From: Rhodovarius crocodyli
GTDB taxonomy: Bacteria > Pseudomonadota > Alphaproteobacteria > Acetobacterales > Acetobacteraceae
Assembly (NCBI GenBank): GCA_945901085.1
Contig: CAMDJV010000002.1
Location: 1 to 64,000 of the forward strand
DNA length: 64,000 bases
Reading direction: 5' to 3'
A model generated the notes under the pieces. It was not told where the DNA came from, did no database searches, and worked only from the letters and a program-made list of their open reading frames with translations. Each line of letters opens with the position of its first letter. Position 1 is the first letter of the stretch. Made by a program: the position numbers and the translations under genes. Shown in pieces: positions 9,624 to 19,480 of this stretch.

Positions 9624-11741
9624 TCAATGCGCCAGCATCGCCAACAGCAACAGTGCCACGATGTTGGTGATCTTGATCATCGGGTTCACCGCCGGGCCCG
9701 AGGTGTCCTTATAGGGGTCACCCACCGTGTCACCCGTCACGGCGGCTTTATGGGCATCGCTGCCTTTGCCGCCGTAATGGCCTTCCTCGATGTATTTCTT
9801 CGCATTATCCCAGGCGCCGCCGCCCGTGGTCATGGAGACGGCGACGAAGAAGCCGGTCACGATCACGCCCAGCAGCATGGCCCCCAGCGCCGAGAAGGCA
9901 GCACCCTTGCCGGCAATGGCATAGACCACGAAGTAGCAGACAATGGGCGAGAGAACCGGCAGCAGTGAGGGGATGATCATCTCCTTGATGGCCGATTTGG
10001 TCAGCATATCCACCGCGCGGCCGTAATCCGGCTTCTCGGTGCCCAACATGATGCCGGGCTTTTCCTTGAATTGCCGGCGCACTTCCTCAACCACGCTCTG
10101 CGCCGCGCGGCCCACCGCCGTCATGGCCATGCCACCGAAGAGATAAGGCAGCATGCCACCAAATAGCAGGCCGACCACGACATAGGGGTTGGCCAGGCTA
10201 AAATCGATCGCCGTCATCCCGGCAAAATACGGGAACTGCGCCGAATTGGTGATGAAGTAGTTGAGGTCCTGCGTGTAAGCCGCGAATAGCACCACCGCAC
10301 CCAGCGCAGCCGAGCCAATGGCATAGCCCTTGGTCACTGCCTTGGTGGTATTGCCCACCGCGTCCAGCGCATCGGTTGTCACCCGGGTTTCGGGCGGCAG
10401 CCCCGCCATCTCGGCGATGCCGCCGGCATTATCCGTCACCGGGCCGAAAGCATCCAAGGCCACGATCATGCCGGCCAGCGCCAGCATCGTGGTTGTGGCA
10501 ATGGCCACGCCGTACAGCCCCGCCAGCGAATAGGTGCTGATGATGCCGAAGATGATGATCAGCGCGGGTATCGCCGTGCTCTCCATCGAGACGGCAAGGC
10601 CGCGGATCACATTGGTGCCGTGGCCGGTCTGCGAGGCCTCGGCAATGCTCTTCACCGGGCGGAACTGGGTGCCGGTATAGTATTCGGTGATCATGACGAT
10701 CATCGCGGTAACCGCGAGGCCCACGGCGCCGCAGAGGAACATGCTAAAGGCCCCAAACGTGGAGCCCCCCACCGTCACCGAGCCAAAGCCGAAGACGATG
10801 AAGCTGAGCGGCAGCAGCGCCGCCAGCGAGAGCCCGCCGGTCACGATCAGGCCGCGATACATCGCACCCATGATCGAGTTATTCGCCGGCAGCTTCACAA
10901 AATAGGTGCCGACGATCGAGGTGATGACGCAGACCGCACCGATCAGCAGTGGGAAGAGCATCGCCCCCGCCCGGCCAGCATCGGGGAATGTGATGGCGGC
11001 CAGCACCATCGTCGCCACCATGGTCACTGCATAGGTCTCGAACAGATCGGCCGCCATGCCGGCGCAATCACCAACATTGTCACCCACATTATCGGCAATG
11101 GTGGCGGGGTTGCGGGGGTCATCCTCGGGGATGCCAGCTTCGACCTTGCCCACCATATCGCCGCCGACATCCGCACCCTTGGTGAAAATGCCGCCGCCCA
11201 GCCGGGCAAAAATCGAAATCAGCGAGGCACCGAAGCCTAGCGCCACCAGGCTGTCGATCACGGTTCGGGAATTGATCTCATGCCCGCCCACGCAGACGAG
11301 AGCAAAGAAATACACCGCCACCCCCAGCAGGGCGAGGCCAGCCACCAGCATGCCGGTGATGGCGCCCGACTTGAAGGCAAGGTCCAGCCCCGCGGCCAGG
11401 CCATGGGTAGAGGCCTCGGCCGTGCGCACATTGGCCCGGACCGAGACGTTCATCCCGATAAAGCCCGCCAGGCCCGACAGCACGGCCCCGATGAGGAAGC
11501 CCACCGCCACGGCGGCGCCCAGCACCAGGAAAATGCCGATGAACAGCACCACCCCCACGGCCGCGATGGTGATATATTGCCGCTTCAAATAGGCCGAGGC
11601 GCCTTCCTGGATCGCCTGGGCGATCTCCTGCATGCGGGCATTGCCCGCCGGCCTTGCCATGATGTCCTTCGTGGTGATCCAGCCATAGGCGAGCGAAGTT
11701 GCCCCCAGCAGGATGACCAGCAACAAAGTCACTGCGATCAC
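9624..11741 (-). CDS. hppA: membrane proton-translocating pyrophosphatase, K+-independent type
   Basis: This 705-residue protein with about sixteen membrane segments couples pyrophosphate hydrolysis to proton export. The substrate-binding signatures [21 protein letters not shown] and [16 protein letters not shown] (residues about 195-230) are intact. The subfamily position in [10 protein letters not shown] carries Lys467 and Thr470, the known signature of K+-independent enzymes (K+-dependent ones carry Ala there), so H+ rather than Na+ pumping is expected. The start codon is GTG at 11741 with AAGGGAGAG six bases upstream. It is monocistronic, ended by a strong hairpin. In phototrophic alphaproteobacteria it conserves energy from biosynthetic pyrophosphate. 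Confidence 0.96.
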   Translation of the reverse strand: MIAVTLLLVILLGATSLAYGWITTKDIMARPAGNARMQEIAQAIQEGASAYLKRQYITIAAVGVVLFIGIFLVLGAAVAVGFLIGAVLSGLAGFIGMNVSVRANVRTAEASTHGLAAGLDLAFKSGAITGMLVAGLALLGVAVYFFALVCVGGHEINSRTVIDSLVALGFGASLISIFARLGGGIFTKGADVGGDMVGKVEAGIPEDDPRNPATIADNVGDNVGDCAGMAADLFETYAVTMVATMVLAAITFPDAGRAGAMLFPLLIGAVCVITSIVGTYFVKLPANNSIMGAMYRGLIVTGGLSLAALLPLSFIVFGFGSVTVGGSTFGAFSMFLCGAVGLAVTAMIVMITEYYTGTQFRPVKSIAEASQTGHGTNVIRGLAVSMESTAIPALIIIFGIISTYSLAGLYGVAIATTTMLALAGMIVALDAFGPVTDNAGGIAEMAGLPPETRVTTDALDAVGNTTKAVTKGYAIGSAALGAVVLFAAYTQDLNYFITNSAQFPYFAGMTAIDFSLANPYVVVGLLFGGMLPYLFGGMAMTAVGRAAQSVVEEVRRQFKEKPGIMLGTEKPDYGRAVDMLTKSAIKEMIIPSLLPVLSPIVCYFVVYAIAGKGAAFSALGAMLLGVIVTGFFVAVSMTTGGGAWDNAKKYIEEGHYGGKGSDAHKAAVTGDTVGDPYKDTSGPAVNPMIKITNIVALLLLAMLAH

Positions 11742-11883
11742 TTAATGCTCTCCCTTCCGTTTTTTGTTCCGGCCCGGTCTTAGTCCGCGCCGCTCGGATG
11801 ATCGAAGTAAGGCAGAGCTTTACCGCCACTGCAACCAATACAATGGCTGGACGCCGCAGCGCCCGCGTGCCACGCCGTTGGCT

Positions 11884-13065
11884 GTGAGACGTTTTCGTGA
11901 TCCCGCCCTGGCCCTTGGCCTCTTCCTGGCCGTGGCGCCGATAGCCGCCGTGCTGCAATACCGCGCCCTGGCGCCGCTGGCGCTGGCCGCTTTGGCAGGG
12001 GCCGCGCTTGCCAGCACCCGGCCCCGGCAGCCTGGATTGGTCATATCGCTCGCGCTCGCCTTAATGGCCTGGGGCATGGTCTCGGCGCTTTGGGCGGTGG
12101 AGCCGGGGCGCAGCCTTTTTGAGGGTGCGCGCATGGCAGCTTTGGTGTTGCTGGCCGCCGCCGCCGGCCAGGCCCTGGAATCGGGCCCGCCACGGCGCCT
12201 TTCGCCCTGGCTGCTGGGCGGGCTGCTGCTCGGCGCCATCCTCGCCATTGCCGACCAGCAAAGCGGCCATTGGCTGCGCGCCATGGTGCGGGGCCGGCGC
12301 GAATGGGATGTGGTGATGGGGTTTGGCCTGAAGCCCGCAGCCACCGTGCTGGCGCTGCTGCTGCCGCTGGCCCTGGCACTGCCCATTGGCCGGGCCTGGA
12401 AGGCGCTGGCCCTGGTCCTCGCCCTGGCCGGAATTTTCGGCATGCCGGCGCAATCGGCCAAGATCGGCGTGGTGGTGGGGCTGGCAGCTTTTGTGCTGGT
12501 ATGGCTGGGCGGGCGGCTGGCGGCGCGCGGCATCGCACTCGCCGCAGCTTTGGGCGTGCTGCTCACGCCCCTGCTGCTGGGGGCCATCCTGGCCCGCAAC
12601 CCCGATGTCTCCGCCATGCAGGGCAGTGCCGCGCATCGGGTCATGATCTGGGATTTCACCCTCGCCCGCATTGCCGAACGGCCAATCCTGGGTTGGGGCA
12701 TGGAGGCGGCGCGGGCCATCCCCGGCGGCGAGGCGCAAATCGCCGCCGAGGCGCTGCAGCGCTTCGGCCTGGGCAGCCAGCGTGAATGGTTCGAGGCGGT
12801 GCGCGCCCAACGCCTGCCTTTGCACACCCATAACGGCGCCTTGCAAATCTGGCTGGAACTCGGCCTGGTGGGCGCGCTGCTGGCCACCGCCCTGGTGCTG
12901 GCGCTGGGCTGGCAGGCCACCAGCCCGGGCAGCGCCGGGGCCTTCGCCTGCGCCATCGCCATAGCCTCGCTGAGCTATGGCGTTTGGCAGGGCTGGTGGC
13001 TCTGCCTGCTGGCTATGCTGGCGCTGGTGTCACGGCAACTGACGCGGGAACCCCCGCCTCGCTGA
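11884..13065 (+). CDS. O-antigen ligase family membrane protein
   Basis: About 393 residues with ten or more hydrophobic segments and the large periplasmic loop characteristic of the Wzy_C/WaaL family. That loop contains SAAHRVMIWDFTLARI, RPILGWGMEAAR, IPGG and LPLHTHNGALQIWLELG; the histidine in HTHN and the upstream arginines are the conserved ligase residues. Such enzymes transfer lipid-linked glycans to lipid A-core or polymerise polysaccharide. The start is uncertain: GTG 11884 (VRRFRDPALALG) begins right before the first membrane helix, whereas the open frame extends 40 codons upstream without ribosome site. Its 3' end overlaps the convergent kinase gene by 53 bases. No other glycan genes are adjacent. 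Confidence 0.8.
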   Translation: MRRFRDPALALGLFLAVAPIAAVLQYRALAPLALAALAGAALASTRPRQPGLVISLALALMAWGMVSALWAVEPGRSLFEGARMAALVLLAAAAGQALESGPPRRLSPWLLGGLLLGAILAIADQQSGHWLRAMVRGRREWDVVMGFGLKPAATVLALLLPLALALPIGRAWKALALVLALAGIFGMPAQSAKIGVVVGLAAFVLVWLGGRLAARGIALAAALGVLLTPLLLGAILARNPDVSAMQGSAAHRVMIWDFTLARIAERPILGWGMEAARAIPGGEAQIAAEALQRFGLGSQREWFEAVRAQRLPLHTHNGALQIWLELGLVGALLATALVLALGWQATSPGSAGAFACAIAIASLSYGVWQGWWLCLLAMLALVSRQLTREPPPR

Positions 13066-14413
13066 GGGCGGCGGCCTGACGCTCGGCCAGCTTCTCTTCC
13101 GAGAAGCCATCAATCAGCTCATTGAACATGCGGTGCCAGTTCTGCTCCGCCCGCAGGCGGGAGAAAGCGGAACCCAGGCCAATCGCCGCGCGGTCCATCA
13201 GCGGGAATTCCCGCGGGATGCGGACGCTCTTGCCGGTGCGGGCACTCTCTTCCTTCAGGCCCTTATGCACGCTCTCCGCCACCCGGCGGCCCTGTTGCAA
13301 ATCGTCGAGGTTCTGAATGGGGCGCACCCGATCATCGATCAGCGGCTCATAGAGGAATTCGGCCCAGCGCTTGAGGTGGCCCATCATCTCCTTGGACAGA
13401 TCGCGGAACCCCCATTCCTCGAAGGCGTGGCGGGCCTTTTCCTCATCATGGTCGCGCACGGCCTCAAACAGACGAATCACCCCGCCAATGAAATGCGGCG
13501 CGAAGACGCGGATGGTGCCGAAATCCAGCAGATTGATGCCGCCGGCATCATCGCCCTCAGGCTTGCGGACCAGGTAATTGCCCAGATGCGGGTCACCATG
13601 GATGACACCGAAATTATACAAGGGCTGATACCAGGCCCGGAAAAGCCCGGCGGCGTAGATATTGCGCTCCTCCATCGGCGGGTTTTCCTCCAGCCGCTTC
13701 ATCAAGGCCCGGCCGGGCAGCCAGGTCATGGTCAGAAGGCGGCGGGTGGTCAGTTCCTCGATCGGCCGCGGCACCTGCACCAGGGGGTTGCTGCCCAGCA
13801 TGATGGCATAGAGGCGCTGCTGTGCGGCCTCACGCGTGTAATCCAGTTCCTCACGCAGGCGGTCGCGCAGCTCTTCATAGACATCGCCATTCTCCAGCGT
13901 GCGGTCCATGCGCTGATAAAGGCTCATGCCGATCTTCAGCTGCTTGAGGTCCGCCTCCACCACGCTGGCCATATCGGGGTATTGCAGCTTGCAGGCGACT
14001 TCGCGGCCATCATGCAGCCGCGCGCGGTGCACCTGGCCGAGCGAAGCGGCGGCTGCCGCCTCGGGGGCGAATTCGGCGAAGCGGCTTTGCCATTGCGGCC
14101 CCAGCTCCGCCGTCATCCGCCGCTTGACGAAGGCCCAGCCCATGGGAGGGGCGTTGGATTGCAGCGTGGCGAGTTCGGCGGCGTATTCCTCCGGCAGCAT
14201 ATCGGGCACGGTGGAGAGGAACTGCGCCACCTTCATCATCGGCCCCTTCAGCCCGCCCAGAATGGCCTTTAGGTCATTGGCATGGGCCGATTTATCGGTC
14301 TTGATGCCCAGATAGCGCTGGCCCGCCACCCGCGCGGCAATGCCGGTGACGGCGCCCGAGGTGCGCGCCATGCGGCGGATTTCGCCAAAGAAAGTATTAT
14401 CAGCCACCGGCAT
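13013..14413 (-). CDS. ABC1/UbiB-family atypical kinase (AarF-like)
   Basis: The 466-residue soluble member of the UbiB/ADCK atypical kinase family shows the KxxQ-type motif as MKVAQFLST followed by LPEEY, the Ala-rich nucleotide loop in AAAAASLGQVHRA, the lysine in VACKLQYP, the catalytic loop VHGDPHLGNYLV and the metal-binding LLDFGTIR. Family members support ubiquinone biosynthesis or lipid distribution. It lacks the C-terminal membrane helices of UbiB, so the AarF/ABC1 description is safer. The ATG at 14413 overlaps the pepF stop by 14 bases; a TTG five codons earlier is an alternative. The pair is probably cotranscribed. Confidence 0.86.
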   Translation of the reverse strand: MPVADNTFFGEIRRMARTSGAVTGIAARVAGQRYLGIKTDKSAHANDLKAILGGLKGPMMKVAQFLSTVPDMLPEEYAAELATLQSNAPPMGWAFVKRRMTAELGPQWQSRFAEFAPEAAAAASLGQVHRARLHDGREVACKLQYPDMASVVEADLKQLKIGMSLYQRMDRTLENGDVYEELRDRLREELDYTREAAQQRLYAIMLGSNPLVQVPRPIEELTTRRLLTMTWLPGRALMKRLEENPPMEERNIYAAGLFRAWYQPLYNFGVIHGDPHLGNYLVRKPEGDDAGGINLLDFGTIRVFAPHFIGGVIRLFEAVRDHDEEKARHAFEEWGFRDLSKEMMGHLKRWAEFLYEPLIDDRVRPIQNLDDLQQGRRVAESVHKGLKEESARTGKSVRIPREFPLMDRAAIGLGSAFSRLRAEQNWHRMFNELIDGFSEEKLAERQAAALSEAGVPASVAVTPAPA

Positions 14414-16229
14414 GTTCCAATTCGTCAATGAAGCCCGCGATCACATCGAGGCCGCGCTGCCAGAATGCCGGGTCGGAGGCATCGAGACCGAAGGGGGCCA
14501 GAAGCTCCTTGTGGCGCAGCGTGCCGCCAGCGCGCAGCAATTGGAGGTATTTTTCCTCAAAACCCGCCACCTTGCCGTCCTGGAACACGCCATAAAGCGC
14601 ATTCACCAGGCAATCGCCAAAGGCATAGGCATAGACATAGAAGGGTGAGTGGACAAAATGCGGGATATAGGCCCAGTAGCAGGCATAATCCGGCGTGAAC
14701 TCAAAGGCCGGGCCCAGGCTCTCAGTCTGCACCTGCATCCATAATTCGCCAATCGCCTCGGCCGAGAGTTCGCCCTGGCGGCGGGCATCATGCAGCAATG
14801 TCTCGAAACGGTAGAAGGCGATCTGACGGACCACCGTGTTCAGCATATCCTCCACCTTGCCAGCCAATAGCAGCCGGCGGCGTGCCGGATCCTTTTCGGC
14901 ATCGAGCATCGCCCGAAAGGTCAGCATCTCGCCAAACACGCTGGCGGTCTCAGCCAGGGTGAGCGGCGTGGAGGACATCAGATAGCCCTGCTCCGCCGCC
15001 AGGCGCTGATGCACGCCATGGCCCAGCTCATGCGCCAGCGTCATCACATCGCGCGCCTTGCCATGATAATTCAGCAGCAGATAAGGGTGGGCGGCAGGCA
15101 CGGTGGGGTGGGCAAAGGCGCCCGATGCCTTGCCCGGCCGCAAGGCCGCGTCGATCCAGGGTTTTTCGAAGAAGGGATCGGCCATCTCAGCCAGTTTCGG
15201 CGAAAACCCGGCATAAGCGGCGCGCACCTGGGCCACGGCATCGGGCCAGGCGATGGTGCTGTCGGCATCGCTGCCCAGCGGCGCATTGCGGTCCCAATGC
15301 TGCAGCTTTTCCAGCCCCAGCCATTTTGCCTTCATGGCGTAGTAGCGGTGCGACAGCTTGGGAAAACTGGCGCGCACCGCTTCCACCAGCGCATCCACCA
15401 CCTCATCCTCGACCATATTGGAGAGGTTGCGGGCCGAGGCCGGGCGCTTGTAGCGGCGCCAATTGTCCATCACCTCCTTGTCCTTGGCCAAGGTGTTGGT
15501 GATGAGGCCAAATAGCCGGATGCGGGACTGGAAGGCCTCTGACACGCCCTGGGCCGCCGCCTGGCGCTTCGCCCGATCCCGGTCGGAAAGCTGGTTCAGC
15601 GCGGCGCTGACGGAAACCTCCTGGCCCGCCACCGGCACGGTCATATTGGCCATGGTCTCGTCGAAAAGGCGGTTCCAGGCGGCGCGGCCCGTCACTTCCT
15701 TTTCATGCAGCAGGCGTTCCATCTCGTCGGAGAGTTGATGCTCGCGCCAGACCCGCAGGTCACGCAGCCAGGGCCGGTAGCGGGCGAGTGCTGCCGAAGC
15801 CGCCATTTTCGCCTCCAGCGCGGCCTGCTCCAGCCGGTTCAATTCCAGCGTAAAGAAGACGAGGTGGCTGCTGATCGCCGTCACCCGCTCCTGCATGGTC
15901 TGATAGAAGCGGCCATTGGCGCTGTCCTGCGCATTGCCGGCGAAGATCAGGCTGGCAAAGCTCATGGCCCGGCCGAGGATTTCCTCGATCCGCTCATATT
16001 CGGCGATGGCAGCCGCCAGACCATCGCCCGAAAGCGTCTCCAGCCGGCCATTATGCTTGATATTGAACGCACTGGCGGCACTCTCCGCACCGGTGAGATC
16101 GGCCTCAAGCCCAGGGTCATCCTGGCCCTTATAGAGGTCGGCCAGGTCCCAACTGGGCAGTTCTGGCGCGGCCTGCGCGGCGTCCAGCGGCGAGCGGAGA
16201 ATGGATGGGGGGCCTGGGCGGTGATGCAT
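14400..16229 (-). CDS. pepF: M3-family oligoendopeptidase F
   Basis: This 609-residue zinc metallopeptidase is predicted to hydrolyse short cytoplasmic peptides. The active-site helix is TLAHELGHGVHQ with H400-E-L-G-H404, and the third ligand glutamate lies in the downstream LAETASVFGEML block. Length and the N-terminal WDLADLYKGQDDP block fit the alphaproteobacterial PepF group. I place the start at ATG 16229 (MHHRPGPPSILRSPL); ATG 16238 and longer extensions exist but lack ribosome sites. It is divergent from an acyl-CoA synthetase gene with 59 bases between them, and cotranscribed with the downstream UbiB-type kinase. Confidence 0.93.
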   Translation of the reverse strand: MHHRPGPPSILRSPLDAAQAAPELPSWDLADLYKGQDDPGLEADLTGAESAASAFNIKHNGRLETLSGDGLAAAIAEYERIEEILGRAMSFASLIFAGNAQDSANGRFYQTMQERVTAISSHLVFFTLELNRLEQAALEAKMAASAALARYRPWLRDLRVWREHQLSDEMERLLHEKEVTGRAAWNRLFDETMANMTVPVAGQEVSVSAALNQLSDRDRAKRQAAAQGVSEAFQSRIRLFGLITNTLAKDKEVMDNWRRYKRPASARNLSNMVEDEVVDALVEAVRASFPKLSHRYYAMKAKWLGLEKLQHWDRNAPLGSDADSTIAWPDAVAQVRAAYAGFSPKLAEMADPFFEKPWIDAALRPGKASGAFAHPTVPAAHPYLLLNYHGKARDVMTLAHELGHGVHQRLAAEQGYLMSSTPLTLAETASVFGEMLTFRAMLDAEKDPARRRLLLAGKVEDMLNTVVRQIAFYRFETLLHDARRQGELSAEAIGELWMQVQTESLGPAFEFTPDYACYWAYIPHFVHSPFYVYAYAFGDCLVNALYGVFQDGKVAGFEEKYLQLLRAGGTLRHKELLAPFGLDASDPAFWQRGLDVIAGFIDELEHAGG

Positions 16230-16288
16230 TGCTCTCATATATGGGGAAAAATGCCCTGGCCAAGCCGCTAGCGGGAGGAGATCACGAA

Positions 16289-18013
16289 ATGAACCAGGAA
16301 AGCCGCGTCGAGGGCGAATGGCAAAGCTTGCCCGCCATGATGCTAAGGCTGGCGGCAACCTGGCCCAACCGTGTCCTGGCGCGGCATTGGCAGGGTGGCG
16401 CCTGGCGCGAGACCCTATGGGGCGATTTCGCCATCCAGGTGGCCCAGGCCGCCGCCGGGCTGCGCGCCCTGGGCGTGATGCCCGGTGACAGGGTGATGCT
16501 GGTCAGTGAAAACAGGCCGGAATTCATGATCGCCGATAATGCAATCATGTCCATCGGCGCCATCACCGTGCCCACCTATACCACCAATACCCTGGCTGAC
16601 CACGCGCATGTGCTGCGCGATTGCGGCGCGCGGGTGGCCATCACCAGCCAGCGCGCATTGGCCGAGCGGGTGATGCAGGCCGCCGCCGAGGTGGCGGGGC
16701 TGGATGCGCTGATATGCATGGACGCGGCCCCACCAAGCGCCGCCGGCACCCAGGCGGTGCTGTGGTCGCAGCTTTTGGTGGCGGAGGCCGACCCGGCCAT
16801 GCTTTTGGCCGAGGTGGAGCATATACCCGCCGGCAGGCTGGCCTGTCTGATCTATACCTCCGGCACCGGCGGCGCACCCAAGGGGGTCATGCTGCCGCAT
16901 CGCGCCATGCTCTCCAACGCCACCGGCGCCACGCCCCTGCTCTCCCGCCTGCAACTCCAGGGCGAGCGCTACCTCTCCTTTTTGCCGATGTCGCATAGCT
17001 ATGAGCACACGGTGGGGGGCTTCCTGCTGCCGAAAATGGGCATGGAAGTGGTATTTTCCCGCGGCGCCGACCGTATCGGCGCCGAGATGACACAATTCCA
17101 GCCCGCCATCATCACCGCCGTGCCGCGGCTCTTCGAGGTGCTGCGGGCGCGGATCGAGGCGCAGTTGGAAAAGGATGGCGGGCTGAAGCAGGCGCTGTTC
17201 CGCCGCGCGCTGGCGCTGGGGCTGCGCCGGCTGGATGGCCCGGCCCTCGGCCCGCTGGAGCGCATTCAGCTTATGATCCTCGACCGGCTGGTGGGCGAAA
17301 AGATCCGCGCCCGCTTTGGCGGACGCATCAAAGGAATGATCTCGGGCGGCGCGCGGCTCGACCCCGATCTATCAGGCTTCTTCCTCGCCCTCGGCCTGCC
17401 GGTGATCCAGGGTTATGGCCAGAGCGAGGCCGGCCCGGTGGTGAGCGTGAACCTGCCCTGGTTCAATGACCGCCACACTGTGGGCCCGCCGCTGCCCGGC
17501 GTCACCGCCCGGATTGCCGATGATGGCGAATTGCTCATCCAGGGCGGCCTGGTGATGGATGGCTATTGGAACAACCCCGAGGCCACGGCCGCAACCATCC
17601 AGAATGGCTGGCTGCACACCGGCGATGTCGGCCGGATTGATGAGGCCGGCCGGATCAGCATCACCGACCGTAAGCGCGACTTCATCAAGCTGATGGGGGG
17701 CGACATGGTGGCACCCGCCAAGCTGGAGGCGCTGCTCATGGCAGAGGCCGAAATCGCCCAGGCGGTTGTGGCCGGCGAGGGCCAACCCGGCATATTGGCG
17801 CTCATCATTCCCGCCGAAGGCATGGCCGACAGGCTGGAGGCGGCGGTCAAGCGGGTGAATGCAAAACTCTCCGCCATCGAGCGCATTCGCCGCTGGCGGG
17901 GCTTGGAGGAGCCCTTCACCATTGAGAATGGCCTGCTCACCGCATCCATGAAGGTGCGGCGCCGGGCGGTGCTGGAACGCCATGCCGAGGCGCTTCTTGC
18001 CTTGCAGAAATAG
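16289..18013 (+). CDS. long-chain acyl-CoA synthetase (AMP-binding)
   Basis: The 574-residue adenylate-forming enzyme activates a fatty or other carboxylic acid to its CoA thioester. The AMP/phosphate loop is IYTSGTGGAPKGVMLPH, a slight variant of TSGTTGxPKG. The adenosine-binding block is IQGYGQSEAGP, the hinge is WLHTGDVGRIDEAGRISITDRKRD, and the C-terminal part covers the small domain. The start ATG 16289 follows GGGAGGAG at 16273-16280. Similarity is to the FadD/FAA (AMP-dependent long-chain) group used for fatty-acid recycling. A possible weak terminator follows immediately. Confidence 0.9.
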   Translation: MNQESRVEGEWQSLPAMMLRLAATWPNRVLARHWQGGAWRETLWGDFAIQVAQAAAGLRALGVMPGDRVMLVSENRPEFMIADNAIMSIGAITVPTYTTNTLADHAHVLRDCGARVAITSQRALAERVMQAAAEVAGLDALICMDAAPPSAAGTQAVLWSQLLVAEADPAMLLAEVEHIPAGRLACLIYTSGTGGAPKGVMLPHRAMLSNATGATPLLSRLQLQGERYLSFLPMSHSYEHTVGGFLLPKMGMEVVFSRGADRIGAEMTQFQPAIITAVPRLFEVLRARIEAQLEKDGGLKQALFRRALALGLRRLDGPALGPLERIQLMILDRLVGEKIRARFGGRIKGMISGGARLDPDLSGFFLALGLPVIQGYGQSEAGPVVSVNLPWFNDRHTVGPPLPGVTARIADDGELLIQGGLVMDGYWNNPEATAATIQNGWLHTGDVGRIDEAGRISITDRKRDFIKLMGGDMVAPAKLEALLMAEAEIAQAVVAGEGQPGILALIIPAEGMADRLEAAVKRVNAKLSAIERIRRWRGLEEPFTIENGLLTASMKVRRRAVLERHAEALLALQK

Positions 18014-18052
18014 GGCCTGCGTGCTGGGGTCAGGTCTGGATCGCCGCAGGCC
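18014..18052 (+). terminator. possible weak terminator after acyl-CoA synthetase
   Basis: An 8-bp perfect inverted repeat, GGCCTGCG (18014-18021) and CGCAGGCC (18045-18052), encloses a 23-base loop and is followed by TCTTGTGTCT. The long loop and interrupted T-run make it a poor intrinsic terminator; it could instead be a structured leader of the next gene. Confidence 0.3.
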
Positions 18053-18091
18053 TCTTGTGTCTGGTGGCGCGACATCGCCCGGAGACACCGC

Positions 18092-19474
18092 ATGCCCGAT
18101 ACGAACCTGACAAATTCCGCCATCATCAACGCCTATATCGGCCGCACGCCCGGTTCCGCCGCGCTGCACCGCGAGGCGCTTGGCATGCTGCCCAGCGGCA
18201 TCGCCCATGACAGCCGCTGGATGAAACCCCACCCGCTCTATGTCGAGCGCGGCCAGGGCCCGCTGAAATGGGATGTGGACGGCAATCGGCTGGTCGATCT
18301 CTTCGGCGGCCATGGCAGCCATCTACTGGGCCATTGCCCGCCGGGCGTGACCGAGGCGGTGCAGGCGCAAATCGCCAAAGGCAGCCAATTCGGCGCCGGC
18401 CATGCGCTGGAAATCGAATGGACCCGCCTCATCCAGCAGATGGTGCCCTGCGCCGAGCGTGTGCGCTTCGTTGCCAGCGGCACCGAGGCCACGCATATGG
18501 CCGTGCGCCTTTGCCGTGCCTTCACCGGCCGCAAGAAGATTTTGCGCTTTCACCGCCATTATCATGGCTGGCATGATGTGATGGCCTTCGGCGTGGATGG
18601 CCATTTCGATGGCACCGCCACACCCGGCGTGCCCGACGCCACGGCCGAGGGCGTGGTGCTGCTGCCGCCCAATGACATCGATGCCGTCCGAGCCCTATTC
18701 GAGAACGACCCCGATATCGCCGCCGTGATCCTCGAGCCGATTGGCAATACCACCGGTGCGGTGCCCATCCCCGGCAGCTTCCTCCATGCGCTCCGCGCGC
18801 TGACCGAGGCGCATGGCGTGCTGCTGATCATGGATGAGGTGGTCACCGGCTTCCGTCTTGCCCCAGGCGGCGCGCAGGAGGCGCGCGGAATCAAGGCCGA
18901 TATCTGCACCCTGGCGAAAGTGGTGGCCGGTGGCATGCCCGGCGGCGCGGTGGCCGGCCGCAAGGACCTGCTGGACTTCCTCGATTTCGAGGTGAGCGCT
19001 CAAAAGGGCCGGGAAAAAATCCGCCACCCAGGCACCTACAACGCCAATCCGGTGAGTGCCACGGCCGGTATCGAGACGCTGAAACTCATCCGCGACACCG
19101 ATGCCTGCGGCCGCGCCAATGCAGCGGGCGATACGATGCGCAAGGCTCTCAACGCAGTGCTGGCGGGCGAGAACCTGCCCTGGGCGGTCTATGGCGAATT
19201 CAGCTTCTTCCACATCTTTACCAACCCCGATGGGCTGGATATCGACCCGGAGAATTTCGACGCCTTCGCCCTGCCCACCGCCGCCTTCAAAGCCGACCCG
19301 CGCAAATCGCTCGGTCAAAAATTATATCTCGGCATGGTGGTCAATGGCGTGGATGCCATGGGCCATCGCGGCGGCATCCTATCGGCCACCCATGGCAGTG
19401 ATGTGATCGGCGAAACCGCCGAGGCCTTCCGCGCCACCATCCGCGCCCTGAAGGAAGAGCGCGAATTGGTGTGA
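18092..19474 (+). CDS. class III PLP aminotransferase, glutamate-1-semialdehyde mutase-like
   Basis: This 460-residue fold-type I PLP enzyme resembles HemL-type aminomutases and omega-transaminases. The PLP lysine is K276 in DICTLAKVVAGGMPGG. The ring-nitrogen aspartate is D248 in MDEVVTGFR, and the SGTEATHMA phosphate-binding loop lies near residue 129. It differs from true HemL in its longer N-terminus and in having no chlorophyll or heme gene nearby, so a paralogue acting on another amino or keto acid is more likely. The start ATG 18092 follows CGGAGACACC. It is a single gene, converging with mccA with six bases between stops. Confidence 0.82.
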   Translation: MPDTNLTNSAIINAYIGRTPGSAALHREALGMLPSGIAHDSRWMKPHPLYVERGQGPLKWDVDGNRLVDLFGGHGSHLLGHCPPGVTEAVQAQIAKGSQFGAGHALEIEWTRLIQQMVPCAERVRFVASGTEATHMAVRLCRAFTGRKKILRFHRHYHGWHDVMAFGVDGHFDGTATPGVPDATAEGVVLLPPNDIDAVRALFENDPDIAAVILEPIGNTTGAVPIPGSFLHALRALTEAHGVLLIMDEVVTGFRLAPGGAQEARGIKADICTLAKVVAGGMPGGAVAGRKDLLDFLDFEVSAQKGREKIRHPGTYNANPVSATAGIETLKLIRDTDACGRANAAGDTMRKALNAVLAGENLPWAVYGEFSFFHIFTNPDGLDIDPENFDAFALPTAAFKADPRKSLGQKLYLGMVVNGVDAMGHRGGILSATHGSDVIGETAEAFRATIRALKEERELV

Positions 19475-19480
19475 GCCGCC

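Noticed and set aside
18092-19474. Calling this aminotransferase hemL
   Set aside because: The HemL-like PLP motifs are shared by many class III enzymes; N-terminal length and context do not support a tetrapyrrole role.
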